NCBI RefSeq assembly: GCF_021502575.1
Contig: NZ_JAKFGN010000002.1
Location: 372,001 to 436,000, forward strand
Source: Bradyrhizobium sp. G127
GTDB lineage: Bacteria > Pseudomonadota > Alphaproteobacteria > Rhizobiales > Xanthobacteraceae
Length of the DNA stretch: 64,000 nucleotides
Reading direction: 5' to 3'
The position numbers and the translations under genes were made by a program. A model generated the notes under the pieces. That model saw only the letters and a list, made by a program, of their open reading frames with translations, made no database searches and was not told the DNA's origin. Positions within the stretch are counted from its first letter, which is position 1; every line of letters starts with the position of its first letter. Positions 56,135 to 64,000 of this stretch are shown here, in pieces.

Positions 56135-57754
56135 TCAGGCGCTCTTTTGCGACGTGTAGTGACCCGCGAATCGCCGCCGCAATTCCATCTTCTGCACCTT
56201 GCCGGTCGCACCGTAAGTTAATGCCTCGACGAAGATGACGTCGTCCGGCATCCACCATTTGGCGATTTTCCCTTCGAGAAATGACAACACGGCTTTCGCC
56301 GTCGCCGGCTCAGACGCCGCTGGCACCACGATGAGCAGCGGACGCTCTTCCCACTGCGGATGAGGAATGCCGATGACCGCAGCCTCCGCGACGCCAGGGC
56401 ATCCCGCCGCCAGGTTTTCGACATCGATCGAACTGATCCACTCGCCGCCCGACTTGATGACGTCCTTGGCGCGGTCGGTAAGCTGGATGTAGTTGTCGTC
56501 GTCCATCACAGCGAGATCGCCGGTATTGAACCAGCCGTCCTCCAGCAAAGGCTTCTCGTCGCGATAGTAGCCGCTGAGAACCCAAGGACCGCGCACCATG
56601 AAGCGCCCGCTGGATTTTCCGTCATGCGGCAGTTCATTGCCGTTCTCGTCGGCGATCTTGACGTCCACGCCGTAGACCGGCGTGCCTTGCATGGTCTTGC
56701 GGCGAAGCTGTTCCTGCGGCGAAGCCTTCGCTGCCTTCCGCGACGGCTGCGTCGATGTCCCGCACGGACTGGTTTCGGTCATACCCCAGACGTGATTGAC
56801 TGAAACGCCGAGACGCTCGAAACCTTCAATCATGCTGGGCGCGGGCGCGGAGCCTGCCACCACCAGCCGCTGCATCGTTCCCGCTCCCCGACCCTGGTCC
56901 TCGAAATGCTGGAGCAGTTTGGAGTAGAGCGTCGGGACGCCTGCGGTGACGGTGACCGCTTCGGTCTCTATGAGTTCGGCGATGCTCGCGGCATCCATTT
57001 TCGGGCCCGGGAACACAAGCTTCGCACCCACCATCGGCGCGGCATGGGTGAAGCCCCATGCGCCGTTGGCATGAAACATCGGCGTCATCGGCAAGATGGT
57101 GTCGGTTGCGGCGAGCCCCATCGAGTAGACGCCTGTGATGGACAGACAATGCAGCACATCCGAACGATGGGAATAAAGCACGCCCTTCGGATTACCCGTC
57201 GTGCCCGAGGTGTAAAACAGTGACGATGCAGACAGTTCATCGAACACCGGCCAGACAAAACCTTCGTCGCCTGAGGCGATGAAATCTTCATAGCACTGAA
57301 GATTGGGAATGTTGGTCACGGCGGGCAACGCGGCCCGATCAGCCATCAGAACGAACAGACCTACGGTTGATAGATCAGGCGCGAGTTTCTCCACCACCGG
57401 CAGAAAAGAACTCTCGAAAAACAGAACCTTGTCCTCGGCGTGATTGGCAATGTAAATGAGCTGCGCCGGGATCAACCTCGGATTGATCGCGTGCCAGATG
57501 GCGCCCATCCCGGTGACGCCATGTTCGATCTCGAAATGGCGATAGTTATTCCAGGCCAGCGTCGCGACGCGGTCGCTGTGTTCGATGCCGTGGCGTTGCA
57601 AGGCGCTGGCCAGTTGGCGCGCCCGGCGTGCAGCATCGCGATATGTGTAGCGATGGATCGGTCCCTCGACCGTGCGCGAGACGATCTCCGTGCTGGCATG
57701 AAACCGGTCCGCATGGCGCAAAAGCGACGACAGCAGCAGCGGCTGATTTTGCAT
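56135..57754 (-). CDS. Long-chain/medium-chain acyl-CoA synthetase (AMP-forming)
   Basis: A 539-aa adenylate-forming enzyme of the fatty-acyl-CoA ligase type: [18 protein letters not shown] (P-loop), [34 protein letters not shown] and [10 protein letters not shown], with the catalytic Lys in the C-terminal [13 protein letters not shown]. Longer and different in detail from the synthetase at 50097, so the cluster can activate two acids or two stages. The chosen start is the ATG at 57754. It follows the solute-binding protein gene by 120 bases on the same strand and is probably in its operon. Confidence 0.93.
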   Translation of the reverse strand: MQNQPLLLSSLLRHADRFHASTEIVSRTVEGPIHRYTYRDAARRARQLASALQRHGIEHSDRVATLAWNNYRHFEIEHGVTGMGAIWHAINPRLIPAQLIYIANHAEDKVLFFESSFLPVVEKLAPDLSTVGLFVLMADRAALPAVTNIPNLQCYEDFIASGDEGFVWPVFDELSASSLFYTSGTTGNPKGVLYSHRSDVLHCLSITGVYSMGLAATDTILPMTPMFHANGAWGFTHAAPMVGAKLVFPGPKMDAASIAELIETEAVTVTAGVPTLYSKLLQHFEDQGRGAGTMQRLVVAGSAPAPSMIEGFERLGVSVNHVWGMTETSPCGTSTQPSRKAAKASPQEQLRRKTMQGTPVYGVDVKIADENGNELPHDGKSSGRFMVRGPWVLSGYYRDEKPLLEDGWFNTGDLAVMDDDNYIQLTDRAKDVIKSGGEWISSIDVENLAAGCPGVAEAAVIGIPHPQWEERPLLIVVPAASEPATAKAVLSFLEGKIAKWWMPDDVIFVEALTYGATGKVQKMELRRRFAGHYTSQKSA

Positions 57755-57873
57755 CAGGCCCTTCACTGGCTTTCTCCCTGAATTTCGAAGGCGGTTTCGA
57801 CGAGCAGAGTTCGTTACGCGGCCGGCATCCTTGTTCAGACGCCGGCCGCGATTTTCGTTCGACAAGCGCCGCG

Positions 57874-59073
57874 TTACTCGGACTTGGCGTCCAGCACGTC
57901 GCCGAACTGCTCCCAGTTCGAACCGCTCCAGCGCTGAAGCTGAAGCTGCGTCCAGAGCTGGTTGACCTTGTCGGTGGTGTTGATTTTGATTCCCGGCATT
58001 GCCGTCGGGAGCACAACGTCCTTCAGGCTCTTGGCTTGCTTGAGGACGTTTTCCCGGGACAGATCATCGCCGCACTGCTTGAGCAACTGCTCGAGAACCA
58101 GACCCTGCTGGTATCCCGTTAGGTAGTTGGTGTCACCAATGTCCGATCCCGACAGATATTTGTCGAAAAATGCCCGGTATTGCTTCATTCCGGCATCGTT
58201 GTCCCACTTCGAGTCCGTTGGGTCCTTGAGGAAGGTGCCGACGATCACGCCGACAGACTTGTCCAGGCCGGCCGGTTTCAGGGTTGCCGCAACCGACGTC
58301 GAGGGGAAGTTGATGATAAGGGTCGGTTTCCATCCGATCTCGGCTGCCTTGCGAATGGCCTGTGCGGAAAACTTCGGCGTGCCCGCAACCAGCAACGCCT
58401 CGGCGCCCGATGCCTTGAGCGTGACGACCTGCGAATCGACCGTTGGATCGGAAATTTCGTAAGCCGCGGTCACGACCCGCTTGTCGAAGTCGGGCCCGAG
58501 AAACTCCTTGAAGGCCTTGACGTAGTCTTTGCCGAGGTCGTCATTCTGATAAAGGATCGCATATTTTGCGTTCGGCAGCGTTCTGGTCAAATACTTGGCG
58601 TAGATCTTTCCCTCGGTGTCGTAGCTGACGAGGCCCGTGGTGGTGGTCGGAAAATCCGCGACGTTCGTGAACTTGGCCGATCCGCTGATGATCGCCAGCG
58701 ATGGAATTTTCTTGCTGCCGTAATACTTCGACGTGGCGGAAAGACCGGGCGTTCCGAGTTGCCCGAACATGAAGGCGACCTCGTCGCTTTCGATGAGCTT
58801 GCGGGCATGTTCGACAGCCTTCGGCGGGCTGTAGGCGTCATCGTAGGCGATGTAATTGATCTTGCGGCCGTTGATACCGCCGCGGTCGTTGATCGACTGC
58901 ACGTAGGCAAGCACGCCCTTGCCTACCAGTCCGATCGACGATGCGGGCCCGCTGAACGGGAATATGCCGCCGATCTTGATTTCCGTTGCGGTGACTCCCG
59001 GCGCATCAGCCGCAAACGCCGATCCGGACAGCGCCAGCACCAATGCCGACGCAATTTTGAAGCCCTTGAACAT
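57874..59073 (-). CDS. ABC transporter substrate-binding protein (LivK-like)
   Basis: A 399-aa periplasmic binding protein of the branched-chain-amino-acid (Peripla_BP_6) family: signal peptide ending GSAFAAD, IKIGGIFPFSGPASSIGLVGKGVLAYVQSIND at the N-domain, INYIAYDDAYSPPKAVEHARKLIE, and repeat domains after. Such proteins in alphaproteobacteria bind aromatic acids and other carboxylates as well as amino acids. No permease or ATPase gene is nearby, so it must use an unlinked transporter. Start has GGAGGAG seven bases ahead. Led by operator B. Confidence 0.93.
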   Translation of the reverse strand: MFKGFKIASALVLALSGSAFAADAPGVTATEIKIGGIFPFSGPASSIGLVGKGVLAYVQSINDRGGINGRKINYIAYDDAYSPPKAVEHARKLIESDEVAFMFGQLGTPGLSATSKYYGSKKIPSLAIISGSAKFTNVADFPTTTTGLVSYDTEGKIYAKYLTRTLPNAKYAILYQNDDLGKDYVKAFKEFLGPDFDKRVVTAAYEISDPTVDSQVVTLKASGAEALLVAGTPKFSAQAIRKAAEIGWKPTLIINFPSTSVAATLKPAGLDKSVGVIVGTFLKDPTDSKWDNDAGMKQYRAFFDKYLSGSDIGDTNYLTGYQQGLVLEQLLKQCGDDLSRENVLKQAKSLKDVVLPTAMPGIKINTTDKVNQLWTQLQLQRWSGSNWEQFGDVLDAKSE

Positions 59074-59404
59074 CGTATCTCCTCCCTGGCAATGAACTGC
59101 GCCCGTCCTCGCGACCGGCACAGGCGTGATTTTCGGCTGCGGCGTTTGGACTGGCCGTCATTGGCTTCGACGTTACAGTTCTTTTTTAGAACTAGTCAAG
59201 CGCCGAGACAGGGGAATGGATCGTTCGGTGCCGGTGAGAGCACCCCCCCGTAAAACAAGGACAACATGCGATATGAGGCAGAGCAGCATGCCATCCGCCT
59301 GCATCGATCGAATGAATCAGGAACCAAAATTCAATTTTTGAACTGAAGTAATTTGCACCACATCCAGCGTATGGTTCACGTCACGGCTTGTAGCGTCGCC
59401 GATC
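59074..59404. other. Region upstream of solute-binding protein gene
   Basis: 331 bases without a gene. It holds the shared operator B and about 200 bases before the next minus-strand gene ends. No other signal is apparent. Confidence 0.6.
59178..59199 (-). promoter_or_regulatory. Operator/promoter site B
   Basis: Identical over 22 bases to site A: minus strand TTGACTA followed by GTTCTAAAAAAGAAC. It lies about 105 bases ahead of the binding-protein start. Confidence 0.75.
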
Positions 59405-60910
59405 TCAGCGCACCGCGCGAGGCGGAACGATCAATGCGGCAATCCGCGCCGGAACGCCCGGCATGCCCCAAAGCTGCGGCTGAACGACGAAATCGAAGCT
59501 GATGGCACCTGGCGCAATTGCCGCGATTTGTTTCGACCAGATCAGGCAGGTCTCCTCATCGGGGAGACACATGGTCGCCCAGCCTCCCTGTAGTGCCGCC
59601 TCGGGCGGCATCTGCCACACGTATTGCTGGTTGAACGGAATCACGAACGCCGGGTGATCAGGGGAGTAGAACCCGAGCGCCATCGCCAGCTTGTCACCGC
59701 TGACGGTTTTCAAAGGGCTGACCGACGTCTGACGCCAGTGCTTCATTAACTCGTTCGTCGCGAGGCTGTAGTAATTCCGCCCCTCGCTAAAGGGGTGACT
59801 ATTCCGGTAGTAGGCATGAGCTGGCGCAAGCAGGACCGCGATCACGGTCAGCGTCAGCACACCCAGAGCGAGCCGCCGCGTTTCCCGCCACTCGACCGGA
59901 AACCTGGCGGCGCAGACCGCCACGAGCACGAAGGCGAAAACTCCCGGGGATGCCCAGACCGCGCTGAGCGAGCTTCCGAGGATCAGGCTGATCAGCGGGG
60001 GAGTTACGGCGGCTCCAATGGCGACCAGAAGCAACAGCAGGAGACCCGGCTCCAGCGTCCTCAGGCCCCTGAGATAGTCCCCCGCCCGCGAGCGGATCAT
60101 GACGGCCCACACCAGCGCCGGCAGGGCCAGCGTAGCCGCGAGGCTCAGCAGGAACATCAGGCCCGAAAGGAAGGCACGGCCGGTGGTGAAGCCGCCGTGG
60201 GTCGCCAGCGCGTAACCGAGGGGACTTACCCCCGAACTCAGCATCCAATGGATGTGCGGCCCCAGCAGCAGCAAGCCCGCCCCCGTTGAAATCCACGGGG
60301 CTCCGGACGTGAAATAAGCCCGGCGCGCGGGATGGCACACTGCCGCGAAAGCGAACCCCAGGATCAGAAAGACAGAATAGTACTTGCCGAGAACGGCTAA
60401 AGCGCCGGCCAACCCGGCCACGACAGCCCATCCGGCATGTCGAGTCTCGAAGGATCGCAGGAAGCAGTAGATCGCAAGCGGCCAGATCGCGAACAGGACG
60501 GAATTCGCGTTAAAGCGCTGCGCCTGGAATTGATACACCGGCAGCAGCATCAGCAGCAGCAGGATGATGGCGCGTTTGTCGTCGCGAATAAAACGGCGCG
60601 CCGTCAGATCGACGATCCAGAGTGCCATGGCTGAATTCGTCATGGCCAGCAGGTAAAGCGACCAGTCCCTGACCGGAAAAACCAGCATCCAGACATGACT
60701 GATCCAGCCCATCAGCGGCGGATGCTTGGCTCCGCTCCAGTCCGGCGCGCGCCCGATAGTCCAGGCCTCCAGAACGTCCGGATGCAGATCACCGTTGGCG
60801 TAGGCAATCCCGAGAAACACCGTCCACAGCACTACGAAGATCGCGAGCAGTGCGGGAATACCCCAGCCCTTCTCAACGCCATCGAGCCACGTATCGAAAA
60901 ACGAGGCCAT
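59405..60910 (-). CDS. GT39/ArnT-like membrane glycosyltransferase
   Basis: A 501-aa inner-membrane protein of the PMT_2/ArnT glycosyltransferase superfamily, which use polyprenyl-phosphate sugars as donors and work on the periplasmic side. About eleven spans. The signature loop after the first span has NGDLHPDVLEAWTIGR (acid pair for catalysis) and KHPPLMGWISHVWM. It may modify an envelope glycan or protein. Start at MASFFDTW, since the open frame upstream lacks a ribosome site. Confidence 0.87.
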   Translation of the reverse strand: MASFFDTWLDGVEKGWGIPALLAIFVVLWTVFLGIAYANGDLHPDVLEAWTIGRAPDWSGAKHPPLMGWISHVWMLVFPVRDWSLYLLAMTNSAMALWIVDLTARRFIRDDKRAIILLLLMLLPVYQFQAQRFNANSVLFAIWPLAIYCFLRSFETRHAGWAVVAGLAGALAVLGKYYSVFLILGFAFAAVCHPARRAYFTSGAPWISTGAGLLLLGPHIHWMLSSGVSPLGYALATHGGFTTGRAFLSGLMFLLSLAATLALPALVWAVMIRSRAGDYLRGLRTLEPGLLLLLLVAIGAAVTPPLISLILGSSLSAVWASPGVFAFVLVAVCAARFPVEWRETRRLALGVLTLTVIAVLLAPAHAYYRNSHPFSEGRNYYSLATNELMKHWRQTSVSPLKTVSGDKLAMALGFYSPDHPAFVIPFNQQYVWQMPPEAALQGGWATMCLPDEETCLIWSKQIAAIAPGAISFDFVVQPQLWGMPGVPARIAALIVPPRAVR

Positions 60911-61050
60911 GATGGCAAGATCCCACCGGTTGCAACATAGAGATGTTAGCCCTATCCGACCGGGCACGGACGGGTCAACATTGGCAAGATTTCCGATGCA
61001 ACCCAAGTCCACAAAATCCGACGTCGCCCGCCGGATTGCTGCGCAGCGAT

Positions 61051-62259
61051 TCAGCGCAGAATCTGCCGGTATGCATCGACCATTAGACCAGCGCTGTGCC
61101 GCCAGTCGAACCGGCGGGCCTGTGCGATCCGCGCTTGCCGCTGCGCGAGGTCGGCATGCCCGCCGCTGTCCAGCGCGTCCTGAAGCGCATCTGTCCAGCC
61201 ATCGACATCCAAGGCAGAGATCCGGTTGCCAAGGTTCGCGGAAATCTCGTCCATCGCGGTATCGGCGCTATGGGCTACCGGCGTCCCGCATGCCAGGGCC
61301 TCGACCACGGGCATTCCGAACCCTTCGTAAAGCGACGGCATCAGCAACAGCCGCGCACCCTCATACAGGCTGCGCAACTGCGCGCCTGACACATGCTGAA
61401 CGAAGCGCAACGCACCTTCCGCGACAAGCGCCGCCGTTTGCGTCGGCAACTTCAGTTCTCCCCACCCCGCCCCGCCGGCTACAACCAGAGGAAAGCGGGC
61501 ACGAATAGCAAGCGGCAGTTGCGCATAGGCCGCAATCAGCGTGCGAAGATTCTTCCGGGGCTCGAGCGTCCCGACCGCAAGAAAGAAATTTCCATAACGC
61601 AAATCCAGGATGTCGAGATCGCGCTGCGTCGCGCCTTCTCCCATCGGCGCAAACTGCGCCGCAGCCGCCGGCGGCGCGACAAAAATCCTGTCGAGCGGAT
61701 AGCCGAAAAGTCCAGCGATTTCCCGCCTGCTGAACTCGGAAATTGTCTGCACTCGCGGCGCCTGAGCGAGAGTATCCCGCAACGGCGAGAGCCATCGCAC
61801 CCGATCGTCCGGATGAAACTCCGGATGCCGGAACGTCGAGAGATCATAGATCACCGGCAACACCGGCACCCCGGGATCAGCCAGCGGGCGGAAATTAAAC
61901 GTATGAAACAGATCGAGCGATCGGCTGCCGACCGACGACGCAAAACGCATTCGTCTCAATGCGCGATAGATCGTCCGGACTGAACCCAAGCCTGCGCGGC
62001 GACCGCCGTTGAGAAGCGACGTGCGCACAACGCTGCGCGCTCCTCGTCGAAGTCCGTTTTCCGCTCCATACGAATCTTGCCGTGCAGCGAACTGCTCCAG
62101 CGCTGCGAGATCGACCGTCTCCCAATTAAACCGGCGAAAACCGGAGAACCTCAGATCCGGCGACAACTCAAGCGCCGAGCGGATCATATGGAACGTATAA
62201 TTCGCGATGCCCGTCATCGGGCCATCGAGAATGCCGGATTCAAAACCCGCGCGTATCAT
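61051..62259 (-). CDS. GT4-family glycosyltransferase
   Basis: A 402-aa GT-B family 4 enzyme: LDGPMTGIANYTFHMIRSAL at the acceptor side and GTLEPRKNLRTLIAAY, VVAGGAGWGE, and SLYEGFGMPVVEALACGTPVA at the donor side (the EX7E motif). Its ATG overlaps the stop of the upstream glycosyltransferase gene by ATGA, so translation is coupled. Probable surface-polysaccharide role. Confidence 0.92.
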   Translation of the reverse strand: MIRAGFESGILDGPMTGIANYTFHMIRSALELSPDLRFSGFRRFNWETVDLAALEQFAARQDSYGAENGLRRGARSVVRTSLLNGGRRAGLGSVRTIYRALRRMRFASSVGSRSLDLFHTFNFRPLADPGVPVLPVIYDLSTFRHPEFHPDDRVRWLSPLRDTLAQAPRVQTISEFSRREIAGLFGYPLDRIFVAPPAAAAQFAPMGEGATQRDLDILDLRYGNFFLAVGTLEPRKNLRTLIAAYAQLPLAIRARFPLVVAGGAGWGELKLPTQTAALVAEGALRFVQHVSGAQLRSLYEGARLLLMPSLYEGFGMPVVEALACGTPVAHSADTAMDEISANLGNRISALDVDGWTDALQDALDSGGHADLAQRQARIAQARRFDWRHSAGLMVDAYRQILR

Positions 62260-63773
62260 CTCTGTAGCGTCAGCATTGACATCGCGCTGACGTCTGTTGC
62301 GATACATTCATCTACGATTTGAGAAATCGACTGAGCTGTCATCCTCCAAGAATACGGCTTGTAATTCTCGCAGATGTTGGTCTCGCGCATCTTGACGTAG
62401 TCGGGATCATCGATTGCGCGGCGGACGAGCCGGTAGCAGGCCGGAACATCGAGCGGATCGAAATAATCGACGAAATCCCCTCCCGCCTCCGGAAGAGAGG
62501 TCCTGTCTCCAGCAATGCAATATTTTCCGACAGCGAGGCTTTCTGAAATCGGCAATCCCCATCCTTCATAGACCGAAGGGTACAACGTAAACAGACAGTG
62601 CCTGTAGTACCATGCCAGTTCCTCGTCTGTAATTCCGGTCAGTGGCATGATAAGACGATTGACCAGTCTGTCGTGCCGAATTTGATAGAGCAAATCGGTC
62701 ACGTACAAATGAGGCGTGCCGATCAACAGAAGTTGCGGGCATTCCTCCTTAAGGTCTTCGGCCAGACGTCGCCATACCTGATAGAGAACGCTCTGATTTT
62801 TGCGGATGTCGAGTGTCGAGACGCAGATAGCGAACTTCCTGTCCGGAACAAAGCGGGGCAATGGAGGTGAGTTGCTGGCACCCTTTCGGCCGTAGAAGTT
62901 GGGATTATCACCCAAGCGAACGACTTCAACAGGCGGTGATGGCAACCTTTCATCCTCAATATACTTCGCTATCTCTTGTTTCTGAAAATTTGAAATTGTC
63001 AAAATCACATCGGCATTTCGAATCTGTTGGCGAACCCACAGGGTCACAACACGCGAGGCGCCGGGCGTCAGCCATTGAGGATACAGCGTCGGAATAAGAT
63101 CATAGATCATGCTCACGCATTTGAAACGATACTTAGTCTTGTTCTCGGCAATCGTCTCTCCGTAGCGATGAATTCCCCAAGTGGCCGATAGCGACAAACA
63201 CACATCGCCAGGCTGGAATACGATCGGTCGAACGCCGACACCTTCAGAGATGATTTTAGTTTTCTTTGCAGCGTTGATAACGATGCGATTTGCCCTTGAA
63301 AGAGCCGATTGAAGTTTTTTCTTTATAACTCGAAGCAAATGAAATCCGCTTCGCAAGAAATCTCGCAATGCATCCGTCATCTCGGCGCCGATGATGGGCC
63401 GCAAAAACCTGCCAGACCTGGATCTCAACCTCCCCGTGGCGTACGCCAATGGAGCCACCGGCGCCAGGGCGGCCGCTAAACTGGCGTGCGATCTGGACGT
63501 TCTGGCTTCCCCCAATATCGCTGGCGTATAGCTGTCAACAGCGGGGGCAGAATCCGGATCGCTGCCGGCCTGATCGAGATGCCGCCGCACGATTTCTGAC
63601 AGAGATTGACTCGTCGTTACTTGAAGCGCGCGCGCTGCTTCATCATAGCAAAAAAGACCAACGTCCTTCCGCAACTGCAACAGTTCTGACAGAACGCCCA
63701 CAGCGGTCCGCTGAATACCGGTCAGGTGAGAATGGTGCCATCTTTGCAGGTCAGTAACGTCGAACCAAAGCAT
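62256..63773 (-). CDS. GT4-family glycosyltransferase, large
   Basis: A 505-aa GT-B family 4 enzyme. The donor half is clear: FAICVSTLDIRKNQSVLY, LLLIGTPHL, and SVYEGWGLPISESLAVGKYCIAG. The N-terminal 220 residues (LTGIQRTAVGVLSEL and a basic region LRVIKKKLQSALSRANR) are longer than in typical members and may add an acceptor or membrane-association part. Start chosen at the ATG at 63773; a TTG eleven codons upstream is possible. First gene of the minus-strand trio visible here; upstream genes lie beyond the window. Confidence 0.9.
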   Translation of the reverse strand: MLWFDVTDLQRWHHSHLTGIQRTAVGVLSELLQLRKDVGLFCYDEAARALQVTTSQSLSEIVRRHLDQAGSDPDSAPAVDSYTPAILGEARTSRSHASLAAALAPVAPLAYATGRLRSRSGRFLRPIIGAEMTDALRDFLRSGFHLLRVIKKKLQSALSRANRIVINAAKKTKIISEGVGVRPIVFQPGDVCLSLSATWGIHRYGETIAENKTKYRFKCVSMIYDLIPTLYPQWLTPGASRVVTLWVRQQIRNADVILTISNFQKQEIAKYIEDERLPSPPVEVVRLGDNPNFYGRKGASNSPPLPRFVPDRKFAICVSTLDIRKNQSVLYQVWRRLAEDLKEECPQLLLIGTPHLYVTDLLYQIRHDRLVNRLIMPLTGITDEELAWYYRHCLFTLYPSVYEGWGLPISESLAVGKYCIAGDRTSLPEAGGDFVDYFDPLDVPACYRLVRRAIDDPDYVKMRETNICENYKPYSWRMTAQSISQIVDECIATDVSAMSMLTLQR

Positions 63774-64000
63774 TTGGTGACCGGAAATAAGACTTCTTGA
63801 TAGCAAGTCCTAACACAAAATAGATTCTGTGTTCTACGGTCACAGCGTGACGTCGCCCGCCCGGAACCCGATGTTCGCCGATTTATGAGGTTAACGGATG
63901 TTACGGTCAATTTTGCGGAAAGGGGCAGAATATCTGGGAATCAGGATAGGACCGGATGGGTCCCTTGTCTTGCTGTCTCGATCGGCGAGAAGGAATGTCC

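Noticed and set aside
63774-64000. Gene start at the right edge
   Set aside because: The last 227 bases contain no frame with a recognisable start and ribosome site; any gene there would extend beyond the window.

Overview
The window is GC-rich chromosomal DNA of an alphaproteobacterium, most likely a Bradyrhizobium/Rhodopseudomonas/Afipia/Nitrobacter relative (Nitrobacteraceae). This rests on recognised gene content and order, not on a database search: tig-clpP-clpX-lon on one strand, glnB-glnA behind a sigma-54 promoter, a heme A synthase of the alphaproteobacterial kind, DUF1236 and DUF2842 proteins, a thiolase resembling PimB of Rhodopseudomonas, a subclass B3 metallo-beta-lactamase fold resembling BJP-1, and dispersed palindromic repeats. 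I see no insertion sequence, prophage or CRISPR array. Layout: 0.1-2.4 kb, peptidase T, a secreted protein and a YciI protein; 2.4-14.8 kb, a proteostasis block on the minus strand (tRNA-Leu, tig, clpP, clpX, lon, tRNA-Val). Four minus-strand genes lie between clpP and clpX: a secreted TPR-CHAT protease, a small secreted protein and two zinc-ribbon proteins. 15-18.2 kb, a copper-ligand-poor multicopper-oxidase homologue, a DUF1330 protein and bifunctional NAD(P)HX repair enzyme. 18.2-20.6 kb, nitrogen control (glnB, glnA). 20.6-23.6 kb, a beta-lactamase-fold/DUF1254 pair bracketed by glnA 3'-end sequence, then about 1 kb of repeats. 23.6-34.2 kb, housekeeping genes (AI-2E family transporter, diguanylate cyclase, rplM-rpsI, enoyl-CoA hydratase, O-acetylhomoserine sulfhydrylase, FTR1 permease, ctaA).

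From 34.2 to 43.7 kb is an exopolysaccharide locus: NodB-like protein, CelD-like acetyltransferase, Wzc-like chain-length protein, Wza-like export lipoprotein, glycosyltransferase, priming undecaprenyl-phosphate sugar transferase and Wzy/ligase-like polymerase. Two of its enzymes have lost their usual catalytic residues. From 59.4 to 63.8 kb a second minus-strand set (GT39-like transferase and two GT4 transferases) suggests another surface glycan.

From 45.6 to 59.2 kb is a CoA-dependent catabolic cluster: thiolase, two-subunit acyl-CoA dehydrogenase, two paralogous SDR-fold proteins, two acyl-CoA synthetases, a glutathione transferase, a class III CoA-transferase, a kappa-GST/HCCA-isomerase-like protein, an HxlR regulator and an ABC-type solute-binding protein. 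The likely logic is substrate capture, CoA activation, dehydrogenation and thiolysis of an unidentified acid. Three of its minus-strand promoters carry the same 15-bp palindrome (GTTC-N7-GAAC) next to a TTGAC -35 element, which defines a candidate local regulon.

The strongest candidates for undescribed biology are the CHAT-protease cassette between clpP and clpX, the shared operator regulon with its two SDR-like proteins lacking the catalytic Ser and Tyr, and the glnA 3'-end duplication flanking the beta-lactamase-fold module. All functions are inferred from reading motifs; no searches were run.
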